Positions 1 to 6,573 of a stretch of 6,573 bases of DNA are shown here, one piece after another. The notes under the pieces are model-generated. The model searched no databases, had not been told where the DNA came from, and saw nothing but the letters and a program-made list of their open reading frames with translations. Numbering within the stretch: the first letter of the stretch is position 1; each line of letters starts with the position of its first letter. Source of the DNA: Limnoglobus sp. GTDB taxonomy: Bacteria; Planctomycetota; Planctomycetia; Gemmatales; Gemmataceae. The stretch lies in NCBI GenBank assembly GCA_025353985.1, contig JANXNT010000050.1, positions 1-6,573 on the forward strand, in the 5' to 3' direction. The position numbers and the translations under genes are program-made.

Positions 1-206
1 CGCACCGCCACCTCGCCGTCGTGCGCGATGGAGAGAACGCAAATCGTGTCGTCGGCATTCTTACGCTCGAAGATGTGCTCGAAGAAATCGTCGGCGAGAT
101 CGAAGACGAGCACGATAAACCGGTGCCAAAACTGCGACAAACCGCGATCCAGAAACTGCTATTGCGCCGCAAAGGCGGTCGCGGCCCTGGCCCCGTCGGT
201 TCATGA
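1..206 (+). CDS. CNNM/CorC-type (DUF21-CBS) membrane protein, C-terminal fragment
   Basis: This is the 3' end of a gene that begins outside the window; the reading frame starts at base 3 and gives 67 residues up to TGA at 204-206. The visible part is the end of a second CBS domain: HRHLAVVRDG (residues 1-10), then GILTLEDVLEEIVGEI (18-33) followed by EDEHD. The LTLEDVLEEIVGEI signature is typical of CNNM/CorC/hemolysin-C-like proteins, in which an N-terminal DUF21 membrane domain is followed by paired CBS domains that bind adenine nucleotides; family members are linked to magnesium or other cation efflux. After the CBS domain only a basic 29-residue tail remains, rich in K, R, G and P, so the CorC_HlyC domain found at the end of many bacterial homologues is absent. 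The gene converges on the GH3 gene and shares the TCATGA stop region with it. The CBS assignment is firm; the transport role is inferred from the family. Confidence 0.85.
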   Translation, partial: HRHLAVVRDGENANRVVGILTLEDVLEEIVGEIEDEHDKPVPKLRQTAIQKLLLRRKGGRGPGPVGS

Positions 207-1910
207 TTCGTCGTCGAAACGGCGATCGTGCATAACGGGCATCGATGCAAAAAAGCTCGTGTCGCCCATCAGGCACGGGCGCTTGTATTGCTCCGCCGCG
301 CCGCCCGTTTGCGTGAGCCGGGAACGGTCCCACAACTGCCACGTTCCCGTTGGAATGATCGCCACGCGCAACGGCCCGAGCCGCGCACTTTCCCGCTTCG
401 CCGCATACTCGATGTTCTGATTGCACAACTCGCGTTCCAGCCCGCGCGCGAACTGTGACAGTACCCTGTCATTCGTCGTGTCGGCTTCTTCGAGGAAGAT
501 CACGTAGTGCGATTCGTTCTCGTCCCAGACGGGTGCCACCGTGTATCCGGCGATCGGTTGCGGCACGGACTTCAGCACGGCATCGACCGCCTTCGTCACG
601 TGGTGTTCGCTGAGCTTTTCGCCCGTCATGTTCGCGAAGCGGTGCCCCTTGCCGATGAACTCGACCATCGGCGTGCGGCCCAAGTAGCCGTTGACGCGAA
701 CGAGGTCCGAGATGTGATAGCGGTACAACCCGTACGCGGTCGTCGGCAGGATGTAGTAGTTCGTGCCTTCGCGAATTTCGTGTGCGCCGAGGACGGTCGG
801 CTGCGGCGAATCGATCTCGGATTCGGGTACGAATTCGAAATAATGCGAAGCGATATCGAGCACGCCGGACGGGCTGCCGTTCGCGAACGGGATCGTCATA
901 CGGCCCTCGCTGGCGAGCAATCCGAGATCGCGAATCGGCGTGTCACCGTAGTAGTGTGGCAGTTGCCGCAGGTACGGCCCCATGCTGCCGCCGGTCCACG
1001 TGCCGATCGCCACGCCCTCGCTCGGCCAGACATCTTTCGGGAAGAGCCGCCCGTTCTGCCCCGCCATCGCGGTCAGTTCCCGCGCGCGCTCGGGTTGCGG
1101 TTTCAGCTTGGAAACCAGCACCGCACGTACTTCGGGGGAAATATCGAGGTCGTCGCGCAGCGTACCGTCGTGCAAGTCTTTTAGCAAAAATGCCTTTTCC
1201 GAATCGAGCATTCGTGCGAGTTGCGTGAGCGTGCTCGGGTTCGCGGCCATGAACTGCGAGACGTTCCGCCCGATGCTGAACCGCAGTGCCACGTAGTATT
1301 TCGCGAGCGAATCTTTGATCTTCCCGCTGATCGGCGGCACCGCGTACAGTCGGCGAATTAGTCGCATTTGCACCTGCGCCGTGTACCCAGAAAGGTTGCC
1401 ACACATGATGCCCGATGGCGTGCGAAACTCGTCGGGGTCGCCGACCATTTGCACGATCGGCCGCATCGCAATCCCGCGCCCTCGATGGTCGCGATACATG
1501 CGCACGCCCCACATATTCCAACCGCGTTTGTAGGCGTTCAGGTAATCTTGCGTGACGGGAATGAGCTTCCGCGATGCCGTCGTGCCGCTCGTTAACGCGA
1601 ACATGTGGACCCGCGCATCGGCGAGCAACGCCCGCGTGTCACCCGCCTGCACTTTGTCGATGTACGGCGCAACGTACTCGTACGGCGCGATCGGCACCTG
1701 GTTCCGATAGTCGTCCAAAGAGCGTATCGATTGGAAGCCGTGATCGCTGCCGAAACCGGTGTTGGTTTGTTTGCGAATGATCTGCTGGAGCCGCGCCGCT
1801 TGCACTTCCTCGGGCCGTTCGCACATCGCTTCGAATTCGCGTAATCGTAGGCGAACGGGGTACGTCAGTAGCCGACCGAGGCGAACGAGCAAGTAACGGC
1901 GTGTCGACAT
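201..1910 (-). CDS. GH3-family acyl-adenylating enzyme (GH3 auxin-responsive promoter family protein)
   Basis: A 569-residue protein of normal length for the GH3 superfamily, which has the acyl-adenylate-forming (firefly luciferase-like) fold. Plant members join carboxylic acids such as auxin or jasmonate to amino acids through an acyl-AMP intermediate; bacterial members mostly have unknown substrates. Visible motifs, in order: the phosphate-binding loop LTSGTTASRKLIP (106-118), the ASEGRMTIP region (333-341) matching the SSEG adenine-site motif, FEFVP (358-362), the YGLYRYHISDLVRV block (393-406) matching the usual YRYRLGDVV motif, GEKLSE (430-435), and QYKRPCL (541-547) matching the C-terminal QYKxPR motif with the arginine position altered. 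There is no signal peptide, so it should be cytoplasmic. The ATG at 1910-1908 gives the N-terminus expected for the family but has only a weak purine-rich site upstream. It is the last gene of a probable operon behind two glycosyltransferases, 47 bases after the preceding stop. The family call is firm; the substrate and acceptor are unknown. Confidence 0.93.
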   Translation of the reverse strand: MSTRRYLLVRLGRLLTYPVRLRLREFEAMCERPEEVQAARLQQIIRKQTNTGFGSDHGFQSIRSLDDYRNQVPIAPYEYVAPYIDKVQAGDTRALLADARVHMFALTSGTTASRKLIPVTQDYLNAYKRGWNMWGVRMYRDHRGRGIAMRPIVQMVGDPDEFRTPSGIMCGNLSGYTAQVQMRLIRRLYAVPPISGKIKDSLAKYYVALRFSIGRNVSQFMAANPSTLTQLARMLDSEKAFLLKDLHDGTLRDDLDISPEVRAVLVSKLKPQPERARELTAMAGQNGRLFPKDVWPSEGVAIGTWTGGSMGPYLRQLPHYYGDTPIRDLGLLASEGRMTIPFANGSPSGVLDIASHYFEFVPESEIDSPQPTVLGAHEIREGTNYYILPTTAYGLYRYHISDLVRVNGYLGRTPMVEFIGKGHRFANMTGEKLSEHHVTKAVDAVLKSVPQPIAGYTVAPVWDENESHYVIFLEEADTTNDRVLSQFARGLERELCNQNIEYAAKRESARLGPLRVAIIPTGTWQLWDRSRLTQTGGAAEQYKRPCLMGDTSFFASMPVMHDRRFDDES

Positions 1911-1924
1911 GAGTCACTTTCGTA

Positions 1925-1935
1925 GGTGCAGCACC
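1925..1935. repeat. Short inverted repeat flanked by direct repeats between glycosyltransferase and GH3 genes
   Basis: GGTGC-A-GCACC is a perfect 5+1+5 inverted repeat in the 47-base gap before the GH3 gene. It is flanked by two copies of TTTCGT (1918-1923 and 1937-1942). It could be an operator-like site, a minor RNA hairpin, or chance; the loop is too tight and no T-run follows, so it does not look like a terminator. Confidence 0.3.
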
Positions 1936-1957
1936 ATTTCGTTTTACACGCCAAACC

Positions 1958-3007
1958 TCACGCTGACAGCAGTTCGGCGAAGTGACGGCGGATGGCATCG
2001 GTCGAGAAGTGCCGGTCGTAACGGTGGCGACCGTTCAGCAGGTGTTGCTCGCGGCGTGGGCCATCATTGACGGCGTCGGCCAGTGTGCGGGCGAGTGCCT
2101 CGGCGTTGGCATCCGCGTAAAATGCGGCATCCCCGGCGGTGTCCGGCACCGCCGTCAGCGGCACCGCAACCACCGGCACGCTGAGCGACATCGCCTCGAG
2201 CAGTGGCACGCAAAATCCTTCGTGTTCGCTCGTGACGAGTAGCGCATCCGCGCTGAGGTATAGTGCCTTCAACTGCCCCACCGTGACGCGGCCAGCGAAG
2301 ATCACGCGGTCGGCCACGCCGAGTTCGTTCGCCCGCAATGCGATCCGCTCGGAGTATGCCGGGTAGATATGTTCGCCCGCGAAAATCAGTCGACTCTGCG
2401 GTTCGAACTGCGCCGCATATTCCGCGAATGCCTCGACCGCGAGAAGGCCGTTTTTGTTCGGTGCCACCCGACCCACGCACAAGAATGTCGTTGCCCAGGC
2501 ATCGAGTCCGCCGAGCGATTCCGCATCCGGATGGCAAGCCACCAATTCATCGGCCTGATGGAACGGCGCGAGTTCCTGCCACGGCGTGCCGGGTGCGAGT
2601 TGTGCTAAATCGTGGCCATTGTAAGCCGAATCGACCCAAATTCGCACGCCCGCCTTCGCCATACGCACCGCCTGTTGCACGCCGATTTCCGCACTGTGAA
2701 CCGCATCGGCATCGACCCCGCTGAAGAAGCGTTGCGGTGTCACGTTGTGGTATTTCACGACCGCGTGACTGCGGTTACTTTCCACGACTGACACCGCGAT
2801 GTCACACTGCATCGAGTGATGATAGATGAGCCTGTCGTTCGTCCCGCGCAATTCGCAAAGGGGGAAAACTTCTTCGTTGAGTCGCGATTTTTCCGCGAAT
2901 AGTCGCACGGTTTCGCCTTGCGCACGCAGTGCCTTCGCCATGCCGAGCACGTCGTTCCCGACGGCATCGCCATCGTTCAGCACCAGCGTGGCAATCGCGG
3001 TCGCCAT
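1958..3007 (-). CDS. GT4-type glycosyltransferase (GT-B fold)
   Basis: A 349-residue cytoplasmic glycosyltransferase of the GT-B fold, likely retaining, using a nucleotide-sugar donor. The N-terminal acceptor half carries YHHS (62-65) and KYHNVTP (85-91), a pair seen in a subset of GT4 enzymes that build surface polysaccharides. The C-terminal donor half begins with CVGRVAPNKN (177-186), the G-R...K-N donor-phosphate site. The EX7E motif of retaining GT4 enzymes lies in SEHEGFCVPLLEAM (260-273), with glutamates at 263 and 271. No signal peptide or membrane segment is visible. An in-frame TTG at 3010 would add one residue, but the ATG at 3007 is preferred because GAAGGGG lies six bases upstream of it. 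The start is three bases beyond the TAA of the larger glycosyltransferase, so the two are almost certainly co-transcribed and translationally linked. Its donor and acceptor sugars cannot be read from the sequence. Confidence 0.92.
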   Translation of the reverse strand: MATAIATLVLNDGDAVGNDVLGMAKALRAQGETVRLFAEKSRLNEEVFPLCELRGTNDRLIYHHSMQCDIAVSVVESNRSHAVVKYHNVTPQRFFSGVDADAVHSAEIGVQQAVRMAKAGVRIWVDSAYNGHDLAQLAPGTPWQELAPFHQADELVACHPDAESLGGLDAWATTFLCVGRVAPNKNGLLAVEAFAEYAAQFEPQSRLIFAGEHIYPAYSERIALRANELGVADRVIFAGRVTVGQLKALYLSADALLVTSEHEGFCVPLLEAMSLSVPVVAVPLTAVPDTAGDAAFYADANAEALARTLADAVNDGPRREQHLLNGRHRYDRHFSTDAIRRHFAELLSA

Positions 3008-3010
3008 CAA

Positions 3011-5314
3011 TTACCCCTTCGGTAACAGGTCGTATTGTGCAAGCACGCGGCGCAACTGGCGGCCCGTATCGCGCCACGTGAACCGCCTCGCCCGTGCCGC
3101 TGCGGCCGCGCCGAGGCTTCGCGCTTCGTCGCGGTTTGCGTAGATGCGGTGCATCGCGGCAATCATCGCATCGTCGTCGGGGTCGGCCCACTGGCCCGCG
3201 TAAATCTCGTTGCTCGCGGCAATTAATCTGTGCGGAATCACCAACCCGACTCGCTCGTCGAAGAACGCGGTTAGCCCGCTATACTGTGTCGAAATTAATG
3301 GCCGCCCGCACGCCATCGCTTCGAGCAAGTGGAAGCCAAAGCCTTCCGCGAAAGACGCATTCACGTACGCCGTCAGCGATTGATTCCACTTTACTAAGTC
3401 GCCCGGTGGCAATGTGGCGCGCAAAATATCGATCCGCGAATCGTCGGGAATTTCGAACGGCGGGCAGTTCGGCGTAATCTTTATGCGCAGTCGCACATCG
3501 CTTTCCACTGGGAACGCACGGCGAAAATTATCGACGACGCGTCGGATGTTTTTCCGCAAGCCACCCGCGCTGAGTGCCCCCGCCGTACCGAACGTGCAGA
3601 GCGTCGGTTCGTGTGGGGCCGGGTGGAATAATAGTGGGTCGTATCCTAGCGGCACGATCTCGATCGGTGCGGTCACGCCGGAGTCGCGAAATGCATCGGC
3701 CCCCCATTGGCTCGGCACGATCACGACTGCCGCGCCGTTCAACACGGCCGCGAGATGCGGCGGAATGCGGTCGGCTTCCCACATCGTGAGTGCCGCCGTG
3801 CGGCGGTCGATTCCGAACCGCTTCAGCAAGAACGGCGGCGCGATCGCGAGTTGTGGATCGTTCGGTGTGCGTGGGAAGCGGGTGAACGCGGTACCGGGTG
3901 GCACCATGTCTGGGAACACGCGCGCCACCGGGTGACAATGCACTGTCACTCCGCTCGACTGCAAGCCTTTTAGCACCGCAAACGCCACGTGATCCCAACC
4001 GCTAATCCCCCGAACATCGGCGGCCAACACAAGCGATTTTCGCGGTGCCGCACACGGTGCAAGTGTCGTCAACTGCGCGACGCCATCGATCGGGTATAGC
4101 AGCGCTTCGCTAATTTCGCGCGTCGCACATTGCTTCGCAATCGTCGCCGCCCACTGCACGACTCCCGTTGCCGTGATCGCGTTGAGTTCTAACGCTGCGT
4201 CGCGCAATTGCGCCGTGGAGTGCAACGCGGGCAAGACGCCGCAAGTCGCCGAAAGTCCCGCTGGCAGCGTGCAGGTTGCAGCATTTTCGCCGTTCTGCGC
4301 GAAGCGTAACAACGCCGCTTCGGTCAGTTCCCAATCGGGTGGCAGCACGACGACCGATGCGGATTGCACATGCGAAAGTGCGCAGCGCACGGCCGCTGAC
4401 AGCCCACCGTCACCGGGTGGCGTGACGAGCATTACGCGCGAATCCCAACCGGCAACCGTCGTCAGTTTCTCGTCCGGTTTTGCGTTCGGCCAGGCGACGA
4501 TTAATTCCCAGTGCGGGTAAATTTGGCGGAACACCGAGAGCATCGCTTGCCGGGCGTAATCGGTCCGCGTCGGGTCGACGGGTATCAGTACGGCGATCGG
4601 CATCGGGTGTGCGATCGCACGCAATTCGGCTTGATATGTAGCGATTTCTTCGGATGTGGCCGCACGGCGTCGCCACCAGGCGGCACCGGCTTCGTTCGCG
4701 CGCTTCACTTCGATTCGCATTGTCCGCGAATCGGAAAGCCCCTTCAACACCCGCGTGCCAAACTCGCTGAACCGCCCCTGCCGCAGCATCCGCCCGCCGC
4801 GCCGCACGACCGGCCAGAAGCATTGATACGTGGACAGTAACCGGCACTTCAACCGCACCGCCCGCACCACCGCACGCGCTTTGGAAACGCGAACGCACTC
4901 GCAGCGCAACAGCCGAAACGAACCATCGGCATGATGTAACCTCACGCAGATTCCGCGCGCAGCATGTGGCAAACGCACGATGGCATCTTCGCGCGCAGCT
5001 TCGTTCCACTCGAAGGTTTCGAACTTCGTGAAACCCTCGCCGGTGTCGAAAAATAGTTCTGCACGTTTCCGCACCGCAAACCGGTCCGCCGATTTGAGCC
5101 GTAACCGAAAGCGATACCACCCCGCCGGCATTTCCGCTTCCGTCGTCCATTCGACGCACGAAGCCGTTGCCGTCCACGCGCGCGGATCGTCCGCAGACCG
5201 GCACAACCCCGCGCCGGGAACGAGATCGAACGCCGCAATCGCAGACCGAATCGTAGCCACACGCACGCCCCCCAATCTGCGAACATCGTGCGTTACATCG
5301 CATTCGTATGTCAA
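3011..5314 (-). CDS. Multi-domain glycosyltransferase: beta-rich N-terminal module, degenerate GT2 domain, GT4 domain
   Basis: A 767-residue protein with three parts. Residues about 15-145 form a beta-rich module with PAGWYRFRLRL (63-73) and LFFDTGEGF (87-95), a type found at the front of some large polysaccharide glycosyltransferases and possibly a sugar-binding sandwich. Residues about 238-410 resemble a GT2 (GT-A) domain: AVLIPVDP (241-248), SVFRQIYPHWELIVAW (260-275), and ALLYPID (404-410) at the place of the usual LYHWR. The normal DD and DxD metal/nucleotide sites are replaced (VAWPNA, VVLPPDW), so this domain is probably inactive. Residues about 427-765 are a GT4 (GT-B) domain: NGAAVVIVPSQWGADAF (526-542), GGLRKN (584-589) and EGFGFHLLE (657-665, EX7E glutamates at both ends). 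It lacks a signal peptide or clear membrane helix and is likely cytoplasmic, making a surface glycan. The start is uncertain: TTG 5314 is the most upstream option but lacks a ribosome site; GTG at 5266 or 5260 follows a G-run. It heads the probable operon. Confidence 0.88.
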   Translation of the reverse strand: MTYECDVTHDVRRLGGVRVATIRSAIAAFDLVPGAGLCRSADDPRAWTATASCVEWTTEAEMPAGWYRFRLRLKSADRFAVRKRAELFFDTGEGFTKFETFEWNEAAREDAIVRLPHAARGICVRLHHADGSFRLLRCECVRVSKARAVVRAVRLKCRLLSTYQCFWPVVRRGGRMLRQGRFSEFGTRVLKGLSDSRTMRIEVKRANEAGAAWWRRRAATSEEIATYQAELRAIAHPMPIAVLIPVDPTRTDYARQAMLSVFRQIYPHWELIVAWPNAKPDEKLTTVAGWDSRVMLVTPPGDGGLSAAVRCALSHVQSASVVVLPPDWELTEAALLRFAQNGENAATCTLPAGLSATCGVLPALHSTAQLRDAALELNAITATGVVQWAATIAKQCATREISEALLYPIDGVAQLTTLAPCAAPRKSLVLAADVRGISGWDHVAFAVLKGLQSSGVTVHCHPVARVFPDMVPPGTAFTRFPRTPNDPQLAIAPPFLLKRFGIDRRTAALTMWEADRIPPHLAAVLNGAAVVIVPSQWGADAFRDSGVTAPIEIVPLGYDPLLFHPAPHEPTLCTFGTAGALSAGGLRKNIRRVVDNFRRAFPVESDVRLRIKITPNCPPFEIPDDSRIDILRATLPPGDLVKWNQSLTAYVNASFAEGFGFHLLEAMACGRPLISTQYSGLTAFFDERVGLVIPHRLIAASNEIYAGQWADPDDDAMIAAMHRIYANRDEARSLGAAAAARARRFTWRDTGRQLRRVLAQYDLLPKG
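3014..3020 (-). promoter_or_regulatory. Shine-Dalgarno site for the 349-residue glycosyltransferase
   Basis: On the minus strand GAAGGGG lies within the last codons of the upstream glycosyltransferase gene, six bases before ATG 3007 and only three before TTG 3010. The spacing favours the ATG as the start and fits coupled translation of the two glycosyltransferase genes. Confidence 0.6.
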
Positions 5315-5324
5315 GTGCAGACAG

Positions 5325-5354
5325 TTGCGGACATTGCGTCGCGTCGGCTATGAT
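5325..5354 (+). promoter_or_regulatory. Putative promoter of the WD40 gene
   Basis: TATGAT at 5349-5354 differs from the -10 consensus by one base. TTGCGG at 5325-5330 matches only the first half of a -35 element, with 18 bases between them. Transcription would start near 5361, just before the ribosome site, giving a very short leader. The site lies in the 60-base gap between divergent genes. Planctomycete promoters are poorly defined, so this is tentative. No equally convincing promoter is visible for the minus-strand operon in the same gap. Confidence 0.35.
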
Positions 5355-5362
5355 GTTTCCAC

Positions 5363-5368
5363 GGAGGG
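5363..5368 (+). promoter_or_regulatory. Shine-Dalgarno site for the WD40 gene
   Basis: GGAGGG lies six bases before ATG 5375, an ideal spacing. A nearer ATG at 5370 is in another frame and only one base from this site, so 5375 is the supported start. Confidence 0.7.
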
Positions 5369-5374
5369 CATGAT

Positions 5375-6523
5375 ATGCCAACGGGAATGTTCATTTTGCT
5401 CGCGGCGTTTGCGGCGGGGCCGGGTGCGATCGCGGTGCAGCCGATCGTCGAACGCGATTTGGCGGCGATGATCGTGCAACTCGATTCGCCTTCGTTTGCA
5501 GTCCGGGATGCCGCTACGCGAAATCTCCGCCGTTATGGCTGGGTCGCGCTGGTGGCACTGCGGCAGGCGATTCGCGAAACCGATAGCCCCGAAGTCGCGA
5601 TGCGGGCGGAAGACCTGACGAAGCAGATCCTTATCGAAATATCCGGCCTCCGCCGCGCGCTCATTGGCAACGGCAAACCGCTCTATGTGGCCAAGTTTAC
5701 AGCGAACGGCAAACGTGTCGTCGCGACGGGGAACGGCGGTAAAGTCTTCGTGTGGGATAGCAACAGCGGCAAGACACTTTTCGAATGGCCGATCGACTTT
5801 TGCGCGAACGGAATGGCCGTTTCCGAAGAGGGCAGTTGGGCCATCGTCGGTGGAAACGAAGGAAATTTGGTTCGGCTGAATCTCGAGACGGGCGTAATTA
5901 GCGACATATTCGAGAACAGTAAAAAAGCGACCACCTGGAACGACGTGGCTATGTCGCACGATGAAAAACGTATCGTCGCTGTCGGTACTCAACGAGCCGC
6001 CATTTGGGACGCGGAAACGGGCAAAGAACTGGCAGTGTTACCAAAGGACGCGTGGGTGAAAAACGGCTGGGGAGCCGCGTTCTTGCCCGTTGGCAACGAG
6101 TGTGCGACGGCATGCGGTACTGCCATCCAAATCTGGAACGCGCAAACGGGCGAGCGAATCCGTACGGTCGGCAGCGGGGAATGCGGCGGCATCGGCGTGT
6201 CGCCGAATGGTACGCTCGCCGCCGTTGGCGCATCGACTGGCAAACTCAGCGTCTGGAATATCGAAACGGGAAAGTCGGTCTGGTCCGTACCCGCGCACAC
6301 CGGCTGGGCGTGCTGGCCCATCTTTTCGCCCAACGGGAAAATCGTGTCGTCATGCGGCCACGATCAACTCGTCAAACTCTGGAACGCGGAAACCGGCAAG
6401 CTCATCCACACGTATCGCGCCGATGCGGGCATGGTGTTACGCTCGCAGTTTCGCCCCGATGGCCGCGTAATCCTCACCGCCGGCTGGGACGGCGTCGTCC
6501 GCTTGTGGAATGTACCGCCGTAA
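5375..6523 (+). CDS. Putatively exported WD40 seven-bladed beta-propeller protein with HEAT-like N-terminal segment
   Basis: A 382-residue protein. Residues 1-20 are hydrophobic (MFILLAAFAAGPGAIA at 5-20) and end in an A-x-A-like site before VQP, so export is plausible, though the usual positive N-region is missing. Residues about 26-90 form a helical segment with LDSPSFAVRDAATRNLRRYG (36-55) and SPEVAMRAEDLTKQIL (71-86), a HEAT-like pattern common in Gemmata-type planctomycete proteins. Seven WD40 blades follow, with strand ends at W127-D128, L168-N169, W211-D212, W254-N255, W294-N295, W336-N337 and W378-N379, most followed by an ETGK-like turn. Seven blades make a complete closed propeller, a scaffold for protein binding rather than an enzyme. 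Blade 2 is the most divergent, with leucine instead of tryptophan. The gene is divergent from the glycosyltransferase operon and ends with TAA at 6521. No partner or pathway can be read from the sequence. Confidence 0.9.
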   Translation: MPTGMFILLAAFAAGPGAIAVQPIVERDLAAMIVQLDSPSFAVRDAATRNLRRYGWVALVALRQAIRETDSPEVAMRAEDLTKQILIEISGLRRALIGNGKPLYVAKFTANGKRVVATGNGGKVFVWDSNSGKTLFEWPIDFCANGMAVSEEGSWAIVGGNEGNLVRLNLETGVISDIFENSKKATTWNDVAMSHDEKRIVAVGTQRAAIWDAETGKELAVLPKDAWVKNGWGAAFLPVGNECATACGTAIQIWNAQTGERIRTVGSGECGGIGVSPNGTLAAVGASTGKLSVWNIETGKSVWSVPAHTGWACWPIFSPNGKIVSSCGHDQLVKLWNAETGKLIHTYRADAGMVLRSQFRPDGRVILTAGWDGVVRLWNVPP

Positions 6524-6526
6524 ACA

Positions 6527-6563
6527 CCACGTCGTTTTAATTTCGTGGAAACGGACGTTTTCC
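6527..6563 (+). terminator. Weak hairpins after the WD40 gene, possible terminator
   Basis: CCACG (6527-6531) can pair with CGTGG (6544-6548) around a 12-base T-rich loop, and GGAAA (6547-6551) with TTTCC (6559-6563) around a 7-base loop; the two are mutually exclusive. Both stems have only five pairs and neither is followed by a T-run, so this is a weak candidate. Nothing else is visible between the stop codon and the window end. Confidence 0.2.
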
Positions 6564-6573
6564 TGAAAGGATC

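Noticed and set aside
507..1184. A 225-residue plus-strand open frame opposite the GH3 gene.
   Set aside because: No domain is recognisable and the composition (many R, V, H, A) fits an antisense shadow of a high-GC gene; the GH3 frame has all family motifs.
5286..5314. TTGACA at 5314-5309 on the minus strand as the -35 element of an operon promoter.
   Set aside because: No -10-like sequence lies at 15-18 bases; the positions hold ACGCAC or GCACGA. It also overlaps the possible TTG start codon.
4410..5381. A 323-residue open frame on the minus strand overlapping the large glycosyltransferase in another frame.
   Set aside because: Its translation is rich in R, C and G with no recognisable domain, and it overlaps a frame with clear glycosyltransferase motifs; long shadow frames are expected at this GC content.
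5348..5992. A 214-residue minus-strand open frame opposite the start of the WD40 gene, which could have been read as extending the minus-strand operon.
   Set aside because: It lies opposite a well-supported WD40 gene with a good ribosome site, and its sequence has no recognisable motif.
1..6573. Possible CRISPR array, transposon, tRNA or defence system.
   Set aside because: No regularly spaced repeats, terminal inverted repeats, transposase motifs, tRNA-like folds or defence domains were seen; nearly all sequence is taken up by five protein-coding genes.

Overview
The window looks like chromosomal DNA from a planctomycete, probably near the Gemmataceae. The clues are high GC, a WD40 propeller protein with a HEAT-like N-terminal segment of the type common in Gemmata-like genomes, and a bacterial GH3-fold enzyme beside multi-domain glycosyltransferases. 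The lineage is inferred from gene style; there is no rRNA or other marker here. Coding density is very high and all gaps are under about 65 bases.

Layout, left to right. Bases 1-206 (+) hold the 3' end of a CNNM/CorC-type (DUF21-CBS) membrane protein gene. It converges on a three-gene minus-strand cluster, and the two stop codons sit back to back in the palindrome TCATGA (201-206). Read in its own direction, the cluster is: a 767-residue glycosyltransferase with a beta-rich N-terminal module, a degenerate GT2 (GT-A) domain and a GT4-type (GT-B) domain (5314-3011); a 349-residue GT4-type glycosyltransferase (3007-1958); and a 569-residue GH3-family acyl-adenylating enzyme (1910-201). Spacings of 3 and 47 bases and the shared strand suggest one operon. 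A gene for a putatively exported seven-bladed WD40 protein (5375-6523, +) is divergent from the operon across a 60-base gap holding a promoter-like sequence and a good Shine-Dalgarno site. The last 50 bases contain only weak hairpins.

How the genes may work together: the two glycosyltransferases look like cytoplasmic enzymes that transfer sugars from activated donors in making a surface glycan or glycoconjugate. The GH3 enzyme would activate a carboxylic acid as an acyl-adenylate and could pass it to an amine, so acyl or amide decoration of the glycan is a reasonable but unproven idea. The CNNM-type and WD40 genes have their own promoters or direction and are probably unrelated to this pathway. 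I see no mobile element, CRISPR array, tRNA, rRNA or defence system. The most unusual items are the GT2-GT4 fusion with an eroded GT2 active site and the pairing of a GH3 enzyme with glycosyltransferases.
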